From Rhodospirillales bacterium (lineage in GTDB: Bacteria > Pseudomonadota > Alphaproteobacteria > Reyranellales > Reyranellaceae): a stretch of DNA of 64,000 nt. Under the pieces are notes generated by a model. It was not told the DNA's origin. It did no database searches and worked only from the letters and a program-made list of their open reading frames with translations. A program made the position numbers and the translations under genes. The stretch is from contig JACPOB010000112.1 of assembly GCA_016185145.1 (NCBI GenBank), positions 1 to 64,000 on the forward strand. Reading direction: 5' to 3'. Below are positions 17,670-26,122 of the stretch, piece after piece; position 1 is the first letter of the stretch, and every line of letters starts with the position of its first letter.

Positions 17670-18593
17670 ATGAGCTCCACGGTCCTCCTCGCGCAGGCGC
17701 TGAACGGCCTGCAGTTGGCGATGCTGCTGTTCCTGCTGGCGGCCGGGCTGACGCTCGTCTTCGGCATCATGGACCTGATCAACCTTGCTCACGGCGTGCT
17801 CTACATGATGGGCGGGTACTTCGCGGCCACGGTGTTCGCGGTCACCGGGTCGTTCTGGCTCGCCGTGGCGACGGCAATACCTCTGTCGTTCTTGCTGGGC
17901 GTGGCCCTGGAGGTGCTGCTGATGCGGTACACCTACAAACGGAACCACATGGACCAAGTGCTGGTGACATTCGGCGTCCTGGTCTTCTTCGAGGACCTCG
18001 TTAAGCTTATTTGGGGCAACGCTAGCCAGAAGCTGACCATCCCCGACCTGTTGCAGGGGCAGGTCGAGGTGCTGCCGGACGTCGTCTATCCGGTTTATCG
18101 ACTGGCGATCATCGCGCTCGGTGTCGTCGTTGTGCTGGCGCTGTACGTGCTGGTCCAGCGCACCCGGCTCGGAATGCTGATTCGCGCCGGCGCCAGCAAT
18201 CGCCGCATGGTCTCGGCGCTCGGTGTCAACATCGGCATGCTGTTCACCCTGGTCTTTGCGCTGGGCGCGACGCTGGCGGGGTTGGCCGGCGCCGTCGTCG
18301 GACCCGTCACCTCCGTCGAGCCCGGCATGGGAAATCACGTGCTCATCCTGTCTTTCGTCATCGTCGTCGTCGGGGGCATCGGCTCGATCCCCGGTGCCCT
18401 GGTCGCTGCCCTAGCTCTCGGGATGATCGACACCGTGGGGCGCACCCTGATCGGGGCCGCGCTGCACGGCTTCCTGCCGCCGGCCGTGGCGAGCGGCGTC
18501 ACGCCGGCTTTGGCCTCCATGTTGCTCTACGTCATGATGGCGGCCGTTCTGGTCCTTCGCCCCAGCGGCCTGTTCCCGGCGCCCGGCCGATGA
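17670..18593 (+). CDS. LivH-type ABC transporter permease
   Basis: Inner-membrane permease, 307 residues with eight or so hydrophobic segments. Typical marks are the N-terminal GLTLVFGIMDLINLAHGVLYMMGGY and the later GLAGAVVGPV and GGIGSIPGALVAA, the region that contacts the ATPases. It pairs with the LivM-type protein encoded directly after it, with a four-base overlap of stop and start. It forms part of a branched-chain-amino-acid-type transporter that in this cluster probably imports an aromatic acid. Confidence 0.9.
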   Translation: MSSTVLLAQALNGLQLAMLLFLLAAGLTLVFGIMDLINLAHGVLYMMGGYFAATVFAVTGSFWLAVATAIPLSFLLGVALEVLLMRYTYKRNHMDQVLVTFGVLVFFEDLVKLIWGNASQKLTIPDLLQGQVEVLPDVVYPVYRLAIIALGVVVVLALYVLVQRTRLGMLIRAGASNRRMVSALGVNIGMLFTLVFALGATLAGLAGAVVGPVTSVEPGMGNHVLILSFVIVVVGGIGSIPGALVAALALGMIDTVGRTLIGAALHGFLPPAVASGVTPALASMLLYVMMAAVLVLRPSGLFPAPGR

Positions 18594-19585
18594 GCATAGA
18601 CGGAGTCCTGGGCCATATTCGCAACGGTGCCCGGAAGCTGCCTGCCGGGCGCTTCGCAGGTCCGATCGTGTTGGTCGTCCTGGTGCTGCTGCCGGTATAT
18701 GCCGCGATGAGCGCCGACGGCTATGTGCTGAGTTTCGCCACCCGCATGCTGATCTGGGCGATCGCCGCCGTCAGTCTGAACCTGATCGTCGGCTATGGCG
18801 GCATGCCGAGCTTCGGGCACGCGGCGTTCTTCGGGATCGGCGGTTATGCCGTGGGCGTGATGAGCTTCTATGGCATCGACAACGGCTACCTTCAGTGGTC
18901 CGTGGCGCTTGTCGTTTCCGCCCTGATGGCGCTGGTGATCGGGGCACTCAGCCTCCGCAGCCGCGGCTTCTACTTCATCATGATCACGCTCGCGTTCGCG
19001 CAGCTCTTCTACTACGTGGCGCAGAGCGCCTATGCCTATGGCGGCGACGACGGCATGACGGTGGCGCGTCACAGCCGCTTCGGCGACTGGATCGATCTCG
19101 GCAGCCGTACGCAAATGTACTATCTCTGCTTCGGACTGCTCGTGATCGTGCTGTACGCGACCGACATGATCGTGCGATCGCGGTTCGGTCGCGTGCTGCG
19201 CGGCTCCGCTTCCAACGACCGGCGCATGCAGGCCATCGGCTTTCCGACCTTCCGATACCGCCTTACGGCGTTCGTGATCTCCGGCGCCGTGGCCGGACTT
19301 TGCGGAGCCTTGTTTGTGAACGACATCCTGTTCGTCAGCCCCTCGATGATGAGCTGGATCCGCTCGGGCGACCTCTTCGCCATGGTGATCATCGGCGGTT
19401 CGGGATCGATGTTCGGGCCGCTCTTCGGTGCCATCGCCATTCTCGGCCTTGAAGAACTGCTGACGCCATGGACCGAGTACTGGCGCCTGATCTTCGCGCC
19501 GATCCTGATTGCGTTGGTGATGGGTTCGCCGCTCGGCATCAACGGCTTGCTGAATCGCCGGGGCGATGCCCATGATCGCCACTGA
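18590..19585 (+). CDS. LivM-type ABC transporter permease
   Basis: Second permease, 331 residues, strongly hydrophobic. It shows the LivM pattern AVSLNLIVGYGGMPSFGHAAFFGIGGYAVG, then LRSRGFYFIMITLAFAQ and GGSGSMFGPLFGAI near the end. Its ATG overlaps the end of livH and its tail overlaps the start of the livG-type gene, so the four transporter genes are tightly coupled. The substrate is inferred only from the cluster. Confidence 0.9.
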   Translation: MSIDGVLGHIRNGARKLPAGRFAGPIVLVVLVLLPVYAAMSADGYVLSFATRMLIWAIAAVSLNLIVGYGGMPSFGHAAFFGIGGYAVGVMSFYGIDNGYLQWSVALVVSALMALVIGALSLRSRGFYFIMITLAFAQLFYYVAQSAYAYGGDDGMTVARHSRFGDWIDLGSRTQMYYLCFGLLVIVLYATDMIVRSRFGRVLRGSASNDRRMQAIGFPTFRYRLTAFVISGAVAGLCGALFVNDILFVSPSMMSWIRSGDLFAMVIIGGSGSMFGPLFGAIAILGLEELLTPWTEYWRLIFAPILIALVMGSPLGINGLLNRRGDAHDRH

Positions 19586-20336
19586 GCCGCTGCTCCGCGT
19601 CGAGCGCCTCATCAAGCGCTTCGGCGGCTTGGTCGCGACCGACGCTGTGGATCTCGACATAATGCCGGGCGAGGTGCACGCCCTGATCGGCCCCAACGGC
19701 GCCGGCAAGACGACTTTCATCGGTCAATTGTCTGGCGAGCTTCGCCCTGACAGCGGCCGTATCCTGCTCGGGAACCGCGACATCACGCGCCTGCCGCCCC
19801 ATCGCCGATCGCACCTGGGCCTCGCGCGTTCGTTTCAGATCACCTCGGTATTTCCGGATTTCAGCGTGCTCGACAATGTGGCTCTGGCCGTGCAGGCGCA
19901 TGCCGGTCACTCGTTCCGGTTCTGGAAGGACGCCGCGCTGGACACCGCACTCGGCGAGCCTGCCGCCGCCATTCTGCGCGATCTACAACTCGACTCGCGC
20001 ATGGCTTCGCTCGCGTCGACGCTGAGCTATGGCGAACGACGCCAGCTCGAACTGGCCGTGGCGCTGGCGTCGCGTCCCAAGCTTCTCCTGCTGGATGAAC
20101 CCACCGCAGGCATGGGACCCGAGGAATCGCAACGGCTGATCGAGCGTCTGAAGGCGCTGCGCGGGCGCTTCGGCATCCTGCTGGTCGAACACGACATGGA
20201 GACGGTGTTCGCGCTGGCCGACCGGATCACCGTTTTGGAGTCCGGGCGCGTGCTGGCAAGCGGCGATCCCGCCGCCATCCGCAACAATGCCGACGTGCGC
20301 GCGGCCTATCTGGGCGACGACGATGCTCAGGCTTGA
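19566..20336 (+). CDS. LivG-type ABC transporter ATPase
   Basis: ATP-binding subunit, 256 residues, with Walker A GPNGAGKTT, the Q-loop region ARSFQITSVFPDFSVLDNV, signature LSYGERRQLELA, Walker B LLLLDEPTAGM and the switch His in LVEHDMETVF. The C-terminal end AYLGDD is typical of LivG/LivF proteins. It overlaps livM by 20 bases and livF by 14. It works as a heterodimer with the following ATPase. Confidence 0.92.
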   Translation: MPMIATEPLLRVERLIKRFGGLVATDAVDLDIMPGEVHALIGPNGAGKTTFIGQLSGELRPDSGRILLGNRDITRLPPHRRSHLGLARSFQITSVFPDFSVLDNVALAVQAHAGHSFRFWKDAALDTALGEPAAAILRDLQLDSRMASLASTLSYGERRQLELAVALASRPKLLLLDEPTAGMGPEESQRLIERLKALRGRFGILLVEHDMETVFALADRITVLESGRVLASGDPAAIRNNADVRAAYLGDDDAQA

Positions 20337-21009
20337 ACAGGTCGCGGCGTGGTACGGGTCGGCCCAAGCCTTGTTTGGCGTCGATCTGCAGGTCGATGCC
20401 GGTGAGGTCGTGGCTCTGCTCGGCCGCAACGGCATGGGCAAGACCACGACGGTGAACTCGATCATGGGGTTGGCCGATATCCGCGACGGGTCGATCACCT
20501 TCGACGATATCGAACTGCGCGGACAGGCGGCGCACCGGATCGCCCGCCTCGGCCTGGGGCTGGTCCCCGAAGGACGACAGATATTCCCCAACCTGACCGT
20601 CGGGGAGAACCTGGTCGCGACCATGCGGCGGGGGCCATGGACTATGGATCGCGTGTTGACGCTGTTTCCGCGTCTGGGCGAGCGTTACCGGCAATCCGGC
20701 GGCAGGCTTTCCGGCGGCGAGCAGCAGATGCTGGCGATCGGGCGTGCGCTGCTGACCAATCCGCGTCTGCTCATCCTCGACGAGGCGGCCGAAGGACTGG
20801 CGCCGTTGGTGCGCAAGGAGATCTGGTCCTGCCTCACGGCGCTGAAAGGCGAGGGTCAGTCCATCCTGGTCATCGACAGGCATCTCGGCCCGCTGATGAG
20901 TCTCGCCGACCGCCACTACATCATCGAGAAGGGCCACATCGTCTGGACCGGACAAGCGGCCGAACTGCGCGCCAATGCTTCGGTACGCGAACGCTATCTC
21001 GGCGTCTGA
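20323..21009 (+). CDS. LivF-type ABC transporter ATPase
   Basis: Second ATP-binding subunit, 228 residues from ATG 20323, which overlaps the end of livG; the frame is open to 20287 but that part is inside livG. Motifs: Walker A GRNGMGKTT, Q-loop VPEGRQIFPNLTVGENL, signature RLSGGEQQMLAIGRA, Walker B LLILDEAAEGLAP. The usual D-loop and switch area reads VIDRHLGPLMSLADR in place of the common EQ- form, a small departure. It closes the transporter operon. Confidence 0.92.
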   Translation: MLRLEQVAAWYGSAQALFGVDLQVDAGEVVALLGRNGMGKTTTVNSIMGLADIRDGSITFDDIELRGQAAHRIARLGLGLVPEGRQIFPNLTVGENLVATMRRGPWTMDRVLTLFPRLGERYRQSGGRLSGGEQQMLAIGRALLTNPRLLILDEAAEGLAPLVRKEIWSCLTALKGEGQSILVIDRHLGPLMSLADRHYIIEKGHIVWTGQAAELRANASVRERYLGV

Positions 21010-21049
21010 CGCTGAGCGGAAGGGGAATGCCGCGGCGTCGGCGGCACCG

Positions 21050-21066
21050 TTCTTACGTACTGAGAA
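21050..21066 (+). promoter_or_regulatory. Island operator palindrome, copy G
   Basis: TTCTTA-CGTAC-TGAGAA. TTGACC (21084-21089) begins 17 bases after the core, with CTAAAG at 21106 as a possible -10 box. It lies in the 133-base gap before the second oxygenase operon, which runs from 21143 to 27343. Confidence 0.7.
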
Positions 21067-21142
21067 GACCGCGGGCTCGGCTTTTGACCGGTGGCAGCCC
21101 CAGACCTAAAGGTCAGGACGCTGGCATCGAAGGCGTACACGG

Positions 21143-22423
21143 ATGAACACTGATATCACAGCGGATCATGGCCTCGAGATCGACCCTGCGTCGCGGCTTT
21201 TCCGGGTCGCGCGATCGAACTATGTCGATCCGTCCACGTTTGCGGCGGAGAAGGCCGCGATATTCGGCAAGTGCTGGTTGTTCGTCGGGCACGACACCGA
21301 GTTGGCCGAGCCGAACGCGTTCCTGACCCGCAACATCGCCGACCGGCCGATCATCTTCCTGCGCGACCGGGCCGGGGAGGTGCGCTGCTTCATGAACATC
21401 TGCCCCCATCGGGGCACGCAGCTCTGCCGCGAACGCGAGGGAAAGGCGCGTACCTTCACCTGCCTCTACCATGGCTGGACCTTCAACAATCAAGGCCATG
21501 CGATAAGCGTCGCTGAGCCGGAAACCTACGGTGCGGCTTTCCACGGTGCGGGGCGCAACGACCTCGTACCGGTGCCGCGCTTCGAACAATATCGGGGCTT
21601 CTGGTTCCTGAACTACGACCGGAACGCCGAGAGCCTGATCGAGTATCTGGCCGGCGCCCGCGACTACATCGACATCATTGTCGACCAGGCCGAGGCCGGC
21701 ATGCAGGTCGTGGGCGGCATGCAGGAATACAGCATGCGGGCCAACTGGAAGCTGTTGGCTGAGAACAGCACCGACATCCTGCATGCGCCCATCCTTCATT
21801 CCACCTACCTCGACCTGCTGGGCAGCTTCGAGCCCTCCGGGAAGTTGCCGCCGATGCCCAAGCTCGAAGGCCGCAGCATCGATCTCGGCAACGGCCATGC
21901 CGTCGTCGAGTACAAGACGATCGGCGGTCGACCGATCGCGCAGTGGACGCCTGCGTGGGGTGAAGACGCGAAGGCGGAGATCGAGGCCATCCAGCGGCGG
22001 CTGGTCGACCGGTTCGGCCGCGAGCGCGGCGAGCGCATGTCGCAATGCAATCGCAACTTCCTGATCTTTCCGAACCTGGTGATCAACGACATCATGTCGC
22101 TGACGGTCCGAACATTCCAGCCGATCGCGCCGGACTACATCGAGGTAACGGTGTGGTCGCTGGCACCGAAGGACGAGTTCGGAACGCCGAAGCTCGAGCG
22201 CCGTCTCGGCAACTTTCTCGAGTTCCTGGGGCCTGGCGGATTTGCCACGCCTGACGACATCGAGGCACTGGAGGCGTGCCAGCGTGCCTATGCGGGGTGG
22301 CGGGAAGCGCCCTGGAACGATCTGTCGAAGGGCTACGGAGCGCCACCGGATACGATGGACGAAGGCGCTCAGCGTGCCTTCTGGCTGGCGTGGCGGAAGC
22401 GCCTCGGCGAGACGGTGGCTTAG
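21143..22423 (+). CDS. Aromatic-ring-hydroxylating dioxygenase, alpha subunit (second set)
   Basis: Large subunit, 426 residues, paralogous to the one at 9.5 kb (shared segments such as CPHRG, NWK--AENS, FLEFLGP-GFATPDDIEA). The Rieske centre is C87/H89 and C107/H110. The mononuclear iron site reads ENSTDILHAPILHST, with D211, H214 and H219; the residue before the first His is Leu where Tyr is usual, as in the first set's DIYH. It heads an operon of beta subunit, SDR, DLH-like fusion, binding protein and ferredoxin reductase. The two oxygenases may act on different substrates or in successive steps. Confidence 0.93.
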   Translation: MNTDITADHGLEIDPASRLFRVARSNYVDPSTFAAEKAAIFGKCWLFVGHDTELAEPNAFLTRNIADRPIIFLRDRAGEVRCFMNICPHRGTQLCREREGKARTFTCLYHGWTFNNQGHAISVAEPETYGAAFHGAGRNDLVPVPRFEQYRGFWFLNYDRNAESLIEYLAGARDYIDIIVDQAEAGMQVVGGMQEYSMRANWKLLAENSTDILHAPILHSTYLDLLGSFEPSGKLPPMPKLEGRSIDLGNGHAVVEYKTIGGRPIAQWTPAWGEDAKAEIEAIQRRLVDRFGRERGERMSQCNRNFLIFPNLVINDIMSLTVRTFQPIAPDYIEVTVWSLAPKDEFGTPKLERRLGNFLEFLGPGGFATPDDIEALEACQRAYAGWREAPWNDLSKGYGAPPDTMDEGAQRAFWLAWRKRLGETVA

Positions 22424-22425
22424 AG

Positions 22426-22908
22426 ATGTCCTTGTCGCGCGATGAAGTGGAGTCTTTCCTGGTCGAAGAGGCCGCTCTGCTCGATGACTGGCGGCTTGAG
22501 GAATGGCGGGCGCTGTTCGTGCCTGACTGCTGGTATCTGGTGCCGGGCATGTTGGGGGATCCTTACGCGCCGCGCGATTCGAACCTCTATCTCATCGCCG
22601 ATGACGGCCATCATCTGACCGAGCGGGTCAAGCGGCTGGGCAAGCGGACCGCCCACGCCGAGTCGCCGCGATCGCGCACGCACCGGATGGTCAGCAACGT
22701 GCGCCTCCTGGGCGAAGACGCCGACGGCGTGAAGGCGCAGAGCCGCTTCATCACCATCCGCAGCAGCCAGGGCATTACGGACACCTACTTCGGCCGCCAC
22801 GAATATCAGTTGGTCGCTGATGGCGAGCGGCTGCTGATCCGCGAGAAGCGCACGATCCTCGGCATGGGCACGCTGCGGCCGCAGGGCCGGTTATCGATCA
22901 TCGTTTGA
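22426..22908 (+). CDS. Aromatic-ring-hydroxylating dioxygenase, beta subunit (second set)
   Basis: Small subunit, 160 residues from ATG 22426, two bases after the alpha stop codon; the frame is open upstream but inside the alpha gene. It has the SnoaL-like segments FLVEEAALLDDWRLEEWRAL, LIADDGHHLTERV and SPRSRTHRMVSNVRLL, and ends LRPQGRLSIIV. It is structural and helps shape the hexamer with the second alpha subunit. Confidence 0.92.
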   Translation: MSLSRDEVESFLVEEAALLDDWRLEEWRALFVPDCWYLVPGMLGDPYAPRDSNLYLIADDGHHLTERVKRLGKRTAHAESPRSRTHRMVSNVRLLGEDADGVKAQSRFITIRSSQGITDTYFGRHEYQLVADGERLLIREKRTILGMGTLRPQGRLSIIV

Positions 22909-22922
22909 GGCGAGGAGCCGAC

Positions 22923-23735
22923 ATGAAGGGCATCGAAGGCAAGGTTGCAATCATCACCGGCAGCGCCAGCGGAATCGGGATCGGTCTCGTCAGCGCCTTC
23001 GTCGCGGCAGGTGTTAAGGTCGTGGCGGCCGACATCCAGGAGGAGGTCGGCAGAGAGCATGCGGCGAAGCTCGGGGCCAATTGCCACTTTCAGCCCACCG
23101 ACCTACGGCAGGACGAGCAGATTAATCGACTGGTCGCCGTCACCTCGGAACGATTCGGAGGGATCGACTTCCTGATCAACTGCGCCTGCACCTACACCGA
23201 CGAGGGGATCAATTCGACTCGAGCGACTTGGCTCGACGGGCTGAACGTCAATCTCGTCAGCCATATCATCCTCCTACAGGCGGCCTTGCCGTACCTGCGC
23301 AAGTCGCCATCGGCCTCCGTCGTGAACTTCACCAGCGAAAGCGCCCATGTCGGCCTGCCGGGCCGGTGGGTCTACCCGACCAGCAAGTCGGCGATCGAAC
23401 AGGTGACGCGCGCGCAAGCCATCGACCTCGCCGCCGACGGCATCCGGGTCAACGCGGTGATGCCGGGCTGGACATGGTCGAGCAAGGTCGACCTGGCACC
23501 GCCCAGCCTCCAGGACCGCGTCCGCGCGTGGACCAGTCGCTTCCATATGCTCGGTCGCGCCGGGAGGCCCGAGGAGGTCGCCGACGTCGTGCTGTTCGTG
23601 TGTTCTGACCATGCCAGGTTCATGACCGGTTCCGTGATCAAGGTCGACGGCGGTCACAGTGCGATGGGTCCGCAAGGTCGCGAGGAGATCCTGCCGACGC
23701 GACTGATGGACGAAATTCGTAATCACGCCGGTTGA
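22923..23735 (+). CDS. SDR-family oxidoreductase, probable dihydrodiol dehydrogenase (second set)
   Basis: Short-chain dehydrogenase, 270 residues, with TGSASGIGI, a degenerate INCACTYTD where NNAG is usual, the active-site SESAHVGLPGRWVYPTSK and FMTGSVIKVDGGHS. ATG 22923 follows GAGGAG closely. Being encoded right after the oxygenase subunits, it most likely oxidises their dihydrodiol product to the catechol that the LigB-type enzyme opens. The unusual NNAG region deserves attention, because that Asn normally helps the proton relay. Confidence 0.85.
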   Translation: MKGIEGKVAIITGSASGIGIGLVSAFVAAGVKVVAADIQEEVGREHAAKLGANCHFQPTDLRQDEQINRLVAVTSERFGGIDFLINCACTYTDEGINSTRATWLDGLNVNLVSHIILLQAALPYLRKSPSASVVNFTSESAHVGLPGRWVYPTSKSAIEQVTRAQAIDLAADGIRVNAVMPGWTWSSKVDLAPPSLQDRVRAWTSRFHMLGRAGRPEEVADVVLFVCSDHARFMTGSVIKVDGGHSAMGPQGREEILPTRLMDEIRNHAG

Positions 23736-23752
23736 GATCGAGGGACATCGCC

Positions 23753-24886
23753 ATGGAAAAGCAGGCCGTGCTGGCAAAGGGCCATCTCTCGCTTCCCGAG
23801 GCCGGGAAAGGTCCCGGCCTGCTGTTGCTGCCAGAAGTGACGGCAATCACCGACAGCGCGCGGCAGCTCGCCGACTATTTTGCGGAAGAAGGATACGTCA
23901 CGCTCGTTCCCGCGCTGTCCGAAGGTTCGGAGGCCGCCGACCTTGCCGCTGCCGCAAAGTCGCTTCGGAAGCATAAGGCATGCACCGGCAAGCTCGGTGT
24001 CGTGGGATTCTCCGCCGGTGGCCGCCTGGCCTGGCAGGCGGCCGCTCGCGGCGACGTCGACTGTGCCGTCGCCTACTATCCGAGAAACGTCGACGATGTG
24101 ATCGGCTCGCCACCCGGAAAGCCGGTCGTCGTGCACTTCGCAGCCGAGGACAGCTTGGTCCCGCTGGCTTCGGCGGACAAGGTGCGGACCGCCCTCGGTC
24201 AACATGCCGATGCCGAAGTCTACGTCTATCCGAACGCCAAGCATGCCTTCGCAAACCCCCATTCGACCGACTGGGCGCGGCCCGCGGCTGCGCTGGCGCA
24301 TGCTCGGACGATCGGCCTTCTGCGCCGCTCGATAGGGCCGCAGTACAACCTTTCCGACTTGTGGGACCAGCATCTGGCGCAGGAATTCTTCGTCAAGGAT
24401 ACCGACGCCACGATGCGCACGATGGTACGGGAACCCTATGTGAATCACGTACCCACGCTGACCGGAGGGGTCGGCCACGATCAGCTGCGGCATTTCTATG
24501 CCACGCACTTCATCCCGACCCTGCCTTCCGACGTGGTGATGATCCCGATCAGCCGCACTGTCGGGCCCAATTGCGTCGTGGACGAGATGTACTCCTCGTT
24601 CACGCACGACGTGGAGATCGACTGGATGTTGCCGGGCGTCAAGCCCACCGGCCGACGCGTCGAGATCGCGGTGGTGTCGGTCGTAAACTTCCGTGGTCCC
24701 AAGCTCTACCACGAGCACATCTACTGGGATCAGGCGTCCGTCCTGGTCCAGATCGGACTGCTCGATCCGAAAGGTCTGCCGGTCGCCGGTGCGGAAGCCG
24801 CCCGCAAGATCGTTGACCCGACATTGCCCTCCAACAAGCTCATGCCGAATTGGCGGCCCGCCGGGGATGAGACGTCTCCGGCCTGA
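23753..24886 (+). CDS. Two-domain protein: dienelactone-hydrolase-like plus SnoaL/NTF2-like domain
   Basis: A 377-residue fusion. Residues 1-195 are DLH-like with E28 (LLLPEVT), D133 (AAEDSLVP) and H164 (KHAFANP), but the nucleophile position is Ser (GFSAGG, S87) where carboxymethylenebutenolidases have Cys. Residues of about 200-370 (NLSDLWDQHLAQEFFVKD to LLDPKGLPVAG) have the pattern of the NTF2/SnoaL-like fold found in polyketide cyclases. The N-terminal half is related to the single-domain DLH at 6.4 kb. Start ATG 23753 overlaps nothing; an upstream ATG at 23732 is weaker. It may hydrolyse a lactone or ester, with the second domain giving substrate binding or isomerisation. Confidence 0.82.
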   Translation: MEKQAVLAKGHLSLPEAGKGPGLLLLPEVTAITDSARQLADYFAEEGYVTLVPALSEGSEAADLAAAAKSLRKHKACTGKLGVVGFSAGGRLAWQAAARGDVDCAVAYYPRNVDDVIGSPPGKPVVVHFAAEDSLVPLASADKVRTALGQHADAEVYVYPNAKHAFANPHSTDWARPAAALAHARTIGLLRRSIGPQYNLSDLWDQHLAQEFFVKDTDATMRTMVREPYVNHVPTLTGGVGHDQLRHFYATHFIPTLPSDVVMIPISRTVGPNCVVDEMYSSFTHDVEIDWMLPGVKPTGRRVEIAVVSVVNFRGPKLYHEHIYWDQASVLVQIGLLDPKGLPVAGAEAARKIVDPTLPSNKLMPNWRPAGDETSPA

Positions 24887-24946
24887 GAAGCCGTTGTGCG
24901 TACGAGTCTGAGTGCATTGGGTGCCCTGAACGGCGAGGAGACCGCG

Positions 24947-26110
24947 ATGAATTGGAAGACGCTCTTGGCCACGCTGGCGCTGGCAGGTGCCGCATGCCCG
25001 TCACACGCGCAGGACGAACTCCGGATCGGCATGCTGACGACGCTCTCCGGACCGGCCGGTGCGGTCGGAAACGAGGTCCGCGACGGCTTCATGCTCGGCG
25101 TCGAGATGGCCGGCGGCAAGCTCGGCGGCGTGCCGACCAAGGTAATCGTGCTGAACGACGAGCAGAAGCCGGACGTCGCGCGCAAGCATGTCGAACGTCT
25201 GATCCAGCGCGACAACGTGCAGGTGATCACGGGCACCATCTTCTCCAACGTGCTGATGGCCATCCACAAGACGACGGTCGATTCCAAGACCCTTCTGCTC
25301 AGCCCGAACAGCGGCCCGACCACGCTGTCCGGCGCCGGCTGCCATCCCTTCTTCTTCACCTACGGGTTCGAGAACACCCAGGCCAACCTGGTGATCGGCG
25401 AGTACCTGAAGCGCCGTGGCATCAAGCGCATCGTCACCATCGTCCCGAACTACCAGGGCGGCAAGGACGGGGTCGCTGGCGTGAAACTGACCTACGACGG
25501 CCAGATCGTGAAGGAGCTCTACACCGGCCTCGGCCAGCTCGACTACACGACGGAGCTGACCGAGATCCGGGCGCTGAAGCCTGACGCGCTGTTTGCCTTC
25601 ATGCCAGGCGGGTGGGGCATCTCTCTGCTCAAGCAGTACAACGAATCGGGACTCGACAAGGAGGTGCCGTTCTACTCGACGTACACGGTCGACGAGCTGA
25701 GCGTCCCGGTACTGGGCGACATGGCCTTGGGGGCGGCCACGGCCGTCACATGGAACGAGGATTTCGACAATGCCGCGAACCGCAAGTTCAGCGCCGCGTA
25801 CCGGGCGAAATACGGGCGGCCGCCGACGCTCGGCGCGGTTCAGGCCTTCGACGTCGCCCAGGGTATCGATGCCGCCGTCAAGGCTCGCCAAGGCAAGCTT
25901 GACAACAAGGAAGCTCTGATCGCGGAACTCCGCAAGGCCAACTTCGCCTCGCCGCGTGGACCACTTCAGTTCAACACCAATCAGTTTCCGATCCAGGATT
26001 GGTATATCGCCCAGGTGGTCAAGGGACCTGCCGACAAGGCGACACTGGTGACCAAGGACAAGGTCTACGCGCAGTTCAAGGACATCTACGCCAAAGACTG
26101 CAAGATGTAG
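24947..26110 (+). CDS. ABC transporter periplasmic binding protein (Liv/aromatic acid type), second copy
   Basis: Type I periplasmic binding protein, 387 residues. MNWKTLLATLALAGAACPSHA is the signal peptide; GAGGAG precedes the ATG. It is clearly a paralog of the protein encoded at 16.5 kb: matching segments include GEYL-KRGIKRI-T-VPNYQ-GKD, FAFMPGG-GI-L-KQ and FASPRG to NQFPIQDWY. No second set of permeases is present, so it should share the LivHMGF proteins and widen their substrate range. It is encoded within the second oxygenase operon. Confidence 0.9.
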   Translation: MNWKTLLATLALAGAACPSHAQDELRIGMLTTLSGPAGAVGNEVRDGFMLGVEMAGGKLGGVPTKVIVLNDEQKPDVARKHVERLIQRDNVQVITGTIFSNVLMAIHKTTVDSKTLLLSPNSGPTTLSGAGCHPFFFTYGFENTQANLVIGEYLKRRGIKRIVTIVPNYQGGKDGVAGVKLTYDGQIVKELYTGLGQLDYTTELTEIRALKPDALFAFMPGGWGISLLKQYNESGLDKEVPFYSTYTVDELSVPVLGDMALGAATAVTWNEDFDNAANRKFSAAYRAKYGRPPTLGAVQAFDVAQGIDAAVKARQGKLDNKEALIAELRKANFASPRGPLQFNTNQFPIQDWYIAQVVKGPADKATLVTKDKVYAQFKDIYAKDCKM

Positions 26111-26122
26111 GCACGGTGCTGC

